From Saprospirales bacterium (GTDB lineage: Bacteria; Bacteroidota; Bacteroidia; Chitinophagales; Saprospiraceae), in contig PWJP01000246.1 of the NCBI GenBank assembly GCA_003559985.1, positions 1 through 5,268 on the forward strand: a DNA stretch of 5,268 nucleotides, read 5' to 3'. Shown in pieces: positions 1-5,268 of the stretch. The position numbers and the translations under genes were made by a program. Within the stretch, counting starts at the first letter, position 1. Each line of letters begins with the position of its first letter. A model generated the notes under the pieces. That model ran no database searches. It had not been told where the DNA came from and worked only from the letters and a program-made list of their open reading frames with translations.

Positions 1-720
1 CACCTTGCTTTTGGGAATGCCCATCTCAGCAAAATGGTCCTTGAGGTCGAGTATCATTTGACCGGGTCCGCAAAGAAATATAGCGTCTGAATTTTTTGGT
101 TCAAAAAACACGCGGGCAAATTTATCTACCTTTTCTTTGTCGATTCTTCCCTCAAAAAGGGATATATCGCCTCTTTCCCGGCTAAGTATGTGATAGAGGG
201 AAAATCGGTCGAGGTAGAGGTTTTTCAGTCCTTCCAGTTCTTCTCGAAACATGATGCTTGAAACCCCTCTGTTTCCGTAAAATAGGGTGAAATTGCTCTC
301 CGGTTCTTCTTTCAAAACAGTTTTCAAAATACTCAAAACTGGGGTGATCCCACTTCCGCAGGCAAAGGCGGTGTAATTGCCCTTTTTTCCCGCATCCGGG
401 CTGTGGGTAAAGTTACCTTCCGGTGGCAGGGTATCCAACGTATCTCCTTCTTTGAGCTTCCTGTTGGCAAAAGTTGAGAATTTTCCGCCTTTGAGTTCTT
501 TGATTCCCACCCTGAGGACTCCTTCGCTTGGAGCTGCACAAATGGAGTAGTTTCGCCTCACTTCCTCACCTTCAATTTCGCGCTTAAACGTCAGATACTG
601 TCCGGGAACAAATCGGAATAAATCTCTCAATTCCCCATCCACCTCTAGTTCCACAGCCACCGATTCCGCTGTCAGTCTCTCTATTTTGCTCACCCTGAGC
701 GGGTAGAATTTATTCGCCAT
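1..720 (-). CDS. PaaE-like / ferredoxin-NADP reductase family oxidoreductase (5' part; C-terminus beyond window)
   Basis: Partial gene: 240 codons are visible, starting at the ATG at 720-718 and running off the left edge. The upstream frame has a stop at 759-757 and no ATG or GTG in between, so this start is well supported. Seen in the sequence: an N-terminal FAD-binding barrel (about residues 5-105) with PGQY (39-42), the RxYS flavin motif as RNYS (56-59) and GGKFST (78-83); then an NAD(P)-binding domain with CGSGITP (121-127), YGNR (148-151) and CGPGQM (217-222). This is the ferredoxin-NADP reductase fold. From family knowledge, PaaE-type proteins are about 350 residues and end in a [2Fe-2S] ferredoxin domain. 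They pass electrons from NADPH through FAD and the cluster to a partner oxygenase, such as the phenylacetyl-CoA epoxidase PaaABCD. The opening FYPLRVSKIERLTAESV and RRNYSIC resemble Bacteroidota members annotated either as PaaE or as ferredoxin-NADP reductase. No paa gene is visible, so the substrate pathway is not established. It is cytoplasmic, with no signal peptide. Family is sure; the exact role is not. Confidence 0.93.
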   Translation of the reverse strand, partial: MANKFYPLRVSKIERLTAESVAVELEVDGELRDLFRFVPGQYLTFKREIEGEEVRRNYSICAAPSEGVLRVGIKELKGGKFSTFANRKLKEGDTLDTLPPEGNFTHSPDAGKKGNYTAFACGSGITPVLSILKTVLKEEPESNFTLFYGNRGVSSIMFREELEGLKNLYLDRFSLYHILSRERGDISLFEGRIDKEKVDKFARVFFEPKNSDAIFLCGPGQMILDLKDHFAEMGIPKSKV

Positions 721-752
721 ATTTGTCAAAGTATATCTTCTATTCGAGGGGT

Positions 753-774
753 AAAGTTAATCTATTTTAACTTT
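753..774. repeat. Perfect inverted repeat, 8-bp arms with 6-base spacer
   Basis: AAAGTTAA (753-760) and its exact reverse complement TTAACTTT (767-774) flank the spacer TCTATT. The inner arm edge is 33 bases upstream of the reductase ATG. If the minus-strand promoter at 803-834 is real, the repeat lies in the transcribed leader. It could be a DNA operator for a dimeric repressor or a weak leader hairpin. The stem has only two G-C pairs and no following T-run on either strand in the right place, so a terminator is unlikely. The symmetry is seen directly; the function is inferred. Confidence 0.55.
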
Positions 775-802
775 GGTAAAAAATGATGGCCCAAAAAGCG
801 GG

Positions 803-834
803 CAAATTTATTGATTATCTCTACTTTGCACCAA
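803..834 (-). promoter_or_regulatory. Candidate promoter for the PaaE-like reductase
   Basis: On the minus strand, TAAATTTG (810-803) exactly matches the Bacteroidota -7 consensus TAnnTTTG. A TTG (834-832) lies 21 bases upstream, within the 17-23 base spacing described for this class of promoter. Transcription would begin near 797, giving a leader of roughly 75 bases that includes the inverted repeat at 753-774. The motif is short and the region AT-rich, so chance occurrence is possible. Confidence 0.4.
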
Positions 835-849
835 TTGATCAACGAATTG
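832..849. repeat. Overlapping short palindromes
   Basis: CAATTG (832-837) overlaps TTGATCAA (835-842), and the outer bases CAATT (832-836) and AATTG (845-849) form an inverted repeat around an 8-base centre. The cluster sits over the proposed -33 region of the minus-strand promoter and the weak plus-strand -33 candidate, a position where a regulator could affect both genes. AT-rich palindromes of this size arise easily by chance, so this is a tentative operator only. Confidence 0.25.
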
Positions 850-879
850 CATCGTTTATTCACACGACTCCATATTTTG
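847..879 (+). promoter_or_regulatory. Weak candidate promoter for the macroglobulin-like gene
   Basis: TTG (847-849) is followed after 23 bases by TATTTTG (873-879), which is one base shorter than the TAnnTTTG consensus. A start near 885 would leave a leader of about 50 bases before the ATG at 936. Spacing is at the upper limit and the -7 element is imperfect. It is listed because it is the best match I found upstream of this gene. Confidence 0.2.
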
Positions 880-935
880 TTGAAAATCAGTGATTTTTTT
901 AACGGGTAGTTCTCCCTGCCTGAAAATTGATAGGT

Positions 936-3900
936 ATGCGTTTTTTTTCTTTAGTGTTACTGGGCTTCCTTCTCGCCTTCTCCTTCTTGTCACGAAATGA
1001 CAGTTCGATAAATGATTCTGATCCTACCTGGAGTCAAATCGATTCACTGGAAAGACTGGGGAAGCATCGCTCTGCACTGGAATTGACTGAGGTGATTTTG
1101 GAAAAGGCCTGGGAGGAAAGGGACCGGGAAAATTACCTCAAGGCTGTGGTTTACCGAAATAAGTATGTACATAGATTATACAGGGATGAACCACTCCGTA
1201 TCATAAACTTTTTGGAGGGGGAAATTGAGAGATGTGGACCGGTGGTGAGTTCAGTTTTATATTCCATACTTGGGGAGTACTATATGTTTTATCTGCAAAG
1301 CCGGCGGCACACCATTAGTCGTTATACTGAAGTGGACCAGGTGGATGAGGAAGATGTAGATACCTGGACCAGGGGCCACTTCCTGAGAAAAGCCGATGAA
1401 GCTTACCGTGCTTCACTGGAATCTAAAGCAACAGCAGATGAGCGAATTGAGAGTCTGGGGGAGATCGTATCCGGCGACTCTCTTGGACGTGCCCGAAGAC
1501 CCAATGTTCGGCATTTGCTGCAGAGCAGAGCTATTAAATTCTATCAATTTGCCAATCACAGGCAGCCCGTTGCCCTTCCTGAGGTTGTGGTTAATTCCCC
1601 TGAGTTTTTTGCTCCGGTAGAAGAATTTACTGAACACAATTTTGAAGTCCCGGAGACTGACCAGCCCGATTTTTCATCCCGTACCATTCTCCTACTACAG
1701 GATATTTTGAGAGAAGCCCTGGAAAATGATGATCGTTCAGTTCTTGCAGACCTTGATCTCGGCCGGTACAACATTATGGAATCGCTTTGCCAGGGTGCTA
1801 AGTGTGAGTCAATGTTCCGGGAAGCCCTGGCTCAAGGGGTGGAGGAGTATGCAGATACCGAAGTACAGGCGGAGTTCTTAAATTTAATAGGTAGGCATTA
1901 TTTAGATCGAGCAGGTGATTACAGACCTGGGGAGAATCACCCGGCAGAAGAATATTATATTATTGCTCGTGAGTACGCACAAAAGGCAGTGGAAAACCAC
2001 CCCGGGAGTTATGGTGCGGACCTTGCGAAAAATCTTATTTCTCAGATTGAGGAAATTGACTTCTCCTTTCAGATGGACGATGCTGTTCCTCTGGATACCG
2101 ACTTTTTGGTCTCCCTGGATTACAGAAATATTGACAAAATTCAATTGCGCGTTTTCCGCATATCCCGCGAAGACCAAATGGCCTGGAGGCAGCACGATGG
2201 TGCACGTATACGTGCGGAAATTGAGATGAGGGATGCGGTTGAAGAGGAGGTCGTTTCATTGCCCAATGATGGGAACCACCACAGGCATCGCGTGGAGGTC
2301 CCAATGAATGGGTTGTCCAATGGGATCTATATTATAACTGCCAATTTGGTGGACGATGAAGAGGAGGGGAGCGATAACGTTATCAAGTGGTCTTATTTCC
2401 AGTCCTCCAATCTCACTCATTTTAATTATCGTATCAATCGCGACCTTGAGAGTAGTTTTGTACTGCATAGGGTTACTGGAGTACCGATCGAGGGGGTTGA
2501 AGTGACCCAATTGGAAAGCCGGTATGACAGGAGCCAAAGGCGCCATTATGACCGAACTCTTGACATTTTTTACAGTGATGAGGATGGAAGAGTGGATTGG
2601 CCGGATGTGGAAAGTACACATGTTTTTAGCCCGAGGTTGGTTTTTGAGAACGATACCCTTTACAGTGGTAATACCCGAAATTCCAGTGGGAGCGATTTCT
2701 TTCGCTACACGGCTGAAAGGGTTGACTTCTTCCTGGATCGCAAGATTTACCGACCTGGACAGAGGGTTTACTTCAAAGGTTTATTGAGTAAGAGAGATGG
2801 CGATGTAAGTAGAGAATTGAGCCCGGGGGAGGATGTAGAGGTATTGGTTCGGGATGCAAACAGGAAGGTAGTTCAGACCATTGAACTCAGTACCAATGAA
2901 TTCGGAGCGTTTTACGGAAGCTTTACTGCCCCCGATGGAATCCTTGGAAGGATGACTATTTCACTGAGCAATCGAGCTCGTGGATCTACCAGTACCTTTA
3001 GGGTGGAGGAGTACAAGAGACCCACCTTGTTTGCTGAGTTGGATGACATAATCGGAGAGTACCGCCCCGGAGATACTATTGAAGTAAGTGGAAATGCCCG
3101 GGCCTATGCCGGATTTTCCGTATCGGGTGCCTCTGTGGAGTACCGGGTACACCGCACAGTATCTGCCCCCTGGTGGTTCCGATCGCGCTATTACTTTCCT
3201 CCCTCAGCGAGTGAAGAAATTGAGGTGGCGCACGGTGAAACACAAACCGATTCTGAAGGTAATTTCAATTTGTCTTTTGAAGCTGTCCGAATGAGTGATA
3301 TGGAGGATTGCGCGCAATGTGTTTATCATTACAGATTGAGCCTGGATCTGACGGATGATGCAGGAGAATCTACCAGCCTTTCAAAAAGTATTAGGGTTTC
3401 TGACAATCCTGTAAGCGTAGATGTAAGTCTGCCAAGAACACTGGATAACAAAGGGGAGGTTTCAGGTCAGTTGAGGATTAGAAACCTGGATGGGGTTCCA
3501 TTGGACAGGAAGTTGAAAGTGTCCATTCAGAAATTAAAGCAGCCGGACCAAATTCCACTGCCTCGAAAATGGCGGTCGCCAACGCATCATTTGCTCTCAA
3601 AGGAAGATTTTAATCATCGGTTTCCACTGGCACCCTATAAGGAAGAATACAAGTTTGAAAACTGGGAGCGGAAGGAGTTTTTTCTCAGTCGGGAATTGGT
3701 GGTAGATGGCAAGTTAAATATTTCATTCACCCCAAAATTTCCCATAGGAGTATATGTATTGAATGTAATTGACCTGGAATCCAAAGACTCCGTAATCCTT
3801 TACTCCGATGTGCATCAACTTGTTAATTTTCCCGGAGAAGAATATGGAAAATGTGCAGCCCTCAGCCTTTTTTTGGATCAGAAACAGTACCAACCGGGCG

Positions 3901-5268
3901 AAACAGCACTGATTAAAAGACTTTCTCACTATGACATGTCTCACGTACTGATCATCAAGGAACCAAAACAAGGGGATGCAGATATGCGCTGGACTGTCGA
4001 AAAGGGAACTTTGCCAGTGGAAATAGAGGAGGAAAACCGGGGCGGCATGCATGTTACCTTTACAGGTTTGACAAATAATCATTTTTTTGCGGAGCAGATC
4101 TTTATTCCGGTTCCTTTTGATAATAAAAGACTCTCGATAACTCCCATTGAATTTGATTCTGATCCAGCTCCCGGCAGTCGCCAGACCTGGAGATTTCAGT
4201 TGCTCGACAAAGAGGGCAATGCCGTGCAGGCAAATGTGCTGGCCTCAATGTATGATAAATCACTGGATGAATTTGCACCTAATAATTGGTCGCTAAATCC
4301 ATTCAGGAATAGAAGCTCAAGGGTGGAAATTTCTGCCCGGACTACCGGATCTGTTGGGTCACGTGGTTTTTTTAGGATAGTACATCCTGGAATTGATAAG
4401 ACTAAAAATTACCCAGACCTAATATCCTGGTTCAATCATATACCGGGTTTGCGTGCCAGGTCAGCAGGCCACCCGGAAAGCCCTGCTGCAAGGGAAATGA
4501 TGGTGGTTGATTATATGGTCCCCTTAATTGATCCCTCCAGAGAGGAAGAGGAGACGGTTATTCAAATGGATGAGATTGTTAGAGAAAATTTTGATGAGAC
4601 GGTTTTCTTTTACCCGGATTTGCGAACCGATGAAAACGGGGTAGTGGAAGTAGATTTTGAAATGGGTGAAGCACTTACCTCATGGAAGTTCCAGATTCTC
4701 GGCCTCACCGAAGACCTGAAATTTGGTTTAAGGGATTTTGAGGCCACTACATCTAAAGACTTTATGGTCCTTCCTAATTGGCCCCGGTTTTTAATGCAGG
4801 GGGACAAACTCGGATTTCCGGTCAGATTGGTGAATAATTCGGAGGACAAACTGGAATTGGATGTCGCCATTGTGATTAAGAATGCCATTACGGGTGCAGA
4901 CATTTCGGGTAAAATAGTTGAAAATCAGGCTCTAAAAGCAGTTCTCGATCCCGGAGTGAGCCAAACGGTCTTTTTCGACCTCAATATCTCAAGGGAGATT
5001 CCACCCCTGATCGAAATTTCTGTTGCAGGGCAGTCGGGCGGTGTTTCAGATGGTGAGCGGAGACTGGTGTCGGTGCATTCCTCCGATATTTGGATTACCA
5101 GGACTTTCCCTCTTTATCTGAGACAAGGTGAAAAACTGGAGGAATCCATTCAACTTGAAGCGGGGGTTAATCCAACCATGAATCAAACCACTTTTGAGTA
5201 CACCTCTGACCCGTTTTGGTTGGCCATCCAATCTCTGCCGTTCAGCAGTAGTTCCTCCGCCCGAAGTG
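936..5268 (+). CDS. Alpha-2-macroglobulin family protein, MG2 domain-containing (5' part; C-terminus beyond window)
   Basis: One open frame of 1444 codons with no stop to the right edge; Bacteroidota homologues are usually about 1800-2100 residues. ATG 936 is the first after the in-frame TGA at 921; only a TTG (927) lies between. Residues 1-19 form a Sec-type signal or anchor (R2, then hydrophobic 3-18) with no lipobox cysteine. Residues about 30-375 are helical and TPR-like (WSQIDSLERLGKHRSALE, 32-49). MG-type beta domains follow: YRNIDKIQLRVFRI (396-409); an Ig/carboxypeptidase-regulatory-like VTGVPIEGVEV (513-523); MG2 with YRPGQRVYFKG (605-615) and EEYKRP (691-696); MG3-like GNARAYAGF (719-727); YQPGE (985-989); PGSRQTW (1079-1085) with MYDKSLDEF (1105-1113). 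A charged, variable stretch (about 1163-1208) is the likely bait region. The A2M domain has NFDET (1218-1222), TSWKF (1248-1252) and PRFLMQGD (1283-1290). EYTSDPFWLAIQSLP (1421-1435) enters the thioester-domain barrel, but no CxEQ is seen before the edge. Family members trap proteases in the envelope, which is the likely role here. Family assignment is firm; target and thioester status are open. Confidence 0.95.
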   Translation, partial: MRFFSLVLLGFLLAFSFLSRNDSSINDSDPTWSQIDSLERLGKHRSALELTEVILEKAWEERDRENYLKAVVYRNKYVHRLYRDEPLRIINFLEGEIERCGPVVSSVLYSILGEYYMFYLQSRRHTISRYTEVDQVDEEDVDTWTRGHFLRKADEAYRASLESKATADERIESLGEIVSGDSLGRARRPNVRHLLQSRAIKFYQFANHRQPVALPEVVVNSPEFFAPVEEFTEHNFEVPETDQPDFSSRTILLLQDILREALENDDRSVLADLDLGRYNIMESLCQGAKCESMFREALAQGVEEYADTEVQAEFLNLIGRHYLDRAGDYRPGENHPAEEYYIIAREYAQKAVENHPGSYGADLAKNLISQIEEIDFSFQMDDAVPLDTDFLVSLDYRNIDKIQLRVFRISREDQMAWRQHDGARIRAEIEMRDAVEEEVVSLPNDGNHHRHRVEVPMNGLSNGIYIITANLVDDEEEGSDNVIKWSYFQSSNLTHFNYRINRDLESSFVLHRVTGVPIEGVEVTQLESRYDRSQRRHYDRTLDIFYSDEDGRVDWPDVESTHVFSPRLVFENDTLYSGNTRNSSGSDFFRYTAERVDFFLDRKIYRPGQRVYFKGLLSKRDGDVSRELSPGEDVEVLVRDANRKVVQTIELSTNEFGAFYGSFTAPDGILGRMTISLSNRARGSTSTFRVEEYKRPTLFAELDDIIGEYRPGDTIEVSGNARAYAGFSVSGASVEYRVHRTVSAPWWFRSRYYFPPSASEEIEVAHGETQTDSEGNFNLSFEAVRMSDMEDCAQCVYHYRLSLDLTDDAGESTSLSKSIRVSDNPVSVDVSLPRTLDNKGEVSGQLRIRNLDGVPLDRKLKVSIQKLKQPDQIPLPRKWRSPTHHLLSKEDFNHRFPLAPYKEEYKFENWERKEFFLSRELVVDGKLNISFTPKFPIGVYVLNVIDLESKDSVILYSDVHQLVNFPGEEYGKCAALSLFLDQKQYQPGETALIKRLSHYDMSHVLIIKEPKQGDADMRWTVEKGTLPVEIEEENRGGMHVTFTGLTNNHFFAEQIFIPVPFDNKRLSITPIEFDSDPAPGSRQTWRFQLLDKEGNAVQANVLASMYDKSLDEFAPNNWSLNPFRNRSSRVEISARTTGSVGSRGFFRIVHPGIDKTKNYPDLISWFNHIPGLRARSAGHPESPAAREMMVVDYMVPLIDPSREEEETVIQMDEIVRENFDETVFFYPDLRTDENGVVEVDFEMGEALTSWKFQILGLTEDLKFGLRDFEATTSKDFMVLPNWPRFLMQGDKLGFPVRLVNNSEDKLELDVAIVIKNAITGADISGKIVENQALKAVLDPGVSQTVFFDLNISREIPPLIEISVAGQSGGVSDGERRLVSVHSSDIWITRTFPLYLRQGEKLEESIQLEAGVNPTMNQTTFEYTSDPFWLAIQSLPFSSSSSARS

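Larger units (their letters stand above)
721..935. other. Divergent intergenic region
   Basis: This 215-base AT-rich gap separates the reductase start (720, minus) from the macroglobulin-like gene start (936, plus), so it must contain the 5' leaders and probably the promoters of both genes. I saw no credible coding frame, tRNA or terminator pair in it. It holds a perfect 8-bp inverted repeat near the reductase start (753-774), a cluster of overlapping short palindromes (832-849), and TAnnTTTG-like promoter elements facing each way. Neither start codon has a strong Shine-Dalgarno sequence, which is usual in Bacteroidota. Confidence 0.85.

Noticed and set aside
333..539. 68-codon minus-strand frame inside the reductase region
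   Set aside because: It is another phase of the same strand as the reductase gene, which carries CGSGITP and GGKFST across this interval.
753..774. Intrinsic terminator
   Set aside because: The stem is AT-rich with only two G-C pairs and lacks a proper U-run, and divergent genes need no terminator between their starts.
1915..2229. 104-codon plus-strand open frame in another phase
   Set aside because: It overlaps the large gene completely. The main frame continues unbroken here with the YRNIDKIQLRVFRI motif, so this is a frame shadow.
2256..2621. 121-codon open frame on the minus strand
   Set aside because: It lies wholly opposite the macroglobulin-like gene, whose frame has clear family motifs on both sides and through this stretch. 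The antisense translation shows no recognisable motif or start context.
3723..4082. 119-codon open frame on the minus strand with hydrophobic, Phe- and Cys-rich product
   Set aside because: It is antisense to well-conserved MG domains of the large gene (YQPGE region). The hydrophobic look follows from reading the complement of charged and Lys/Glu-rich codons.
936..5268. Novel defence or mobile system
   Set aside because: Although very long and unnamed by symbol, the gene fits the known bacterial alpha-2-macroglobulin family throughout. There are no transposase, integrase, repeat arrays or defence-type neighbours in the window.

Overview
The window holds two incomplete genes facing away from each other across a 215-base gap. 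Gene content suggests a member of the Bacteroidota. The large gene has the architecture of that phylum's very long alpha-2-macroglobulin-like proteins: an N-terminal helical repeat region, then MG domains carrying the YRPGQ, EEYKRP and MYDxSLDxF signatures. The gap contains an exact copy of the Bacteroidota -7 promoter motif (TAnnTTTG), and neither start codon has a clear Shine-Dalgarno sequence. Base composition looks moderate. No species can be named from this.

Layout. Positions 720 to 1 (minus strand) carry the first 240 codons of a flavin-dependent, NAD(P)H-using oxidoreductase of the PaaE / ferredoxin-NADP reductase family. Its C-terminal part, where PaaE-type proteins carry a plant-type [2Fe-2S] ferredoxin domain, lies outside the window. 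Positions 721-935 are the divergent intergenic region, with a perfect 8-bp inverted repeat next to the reductase start, a plausible minus-strand promoter and a weaker plus-strand candidate. Positions 936 to 5268 (plus strand) are one uninterrupted reading frame of 1444 complete codons. It encodes a secreted or envelope-anchored alpha-2-macroglobulin family protein and runs off the right edge. I read this frame codon by codon and found no stop or frameshift.

The two genes do not obviously work together: one is a cytoplasmic electron-transfer enzyme, the other an envelope protein probably involved in protease trapping or envelope defence. They share only a divergent control region. The point most worth a second look is at the right edge. 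The segment that aligns by eye with the start of the thioester domain lacks the expected cysteine, and the aligned position is serine. The protein may therefore belong to a thioester-less branch of the family. I found no RNA genes, mobile elements, CRISPR arrays or other clear accessory system.
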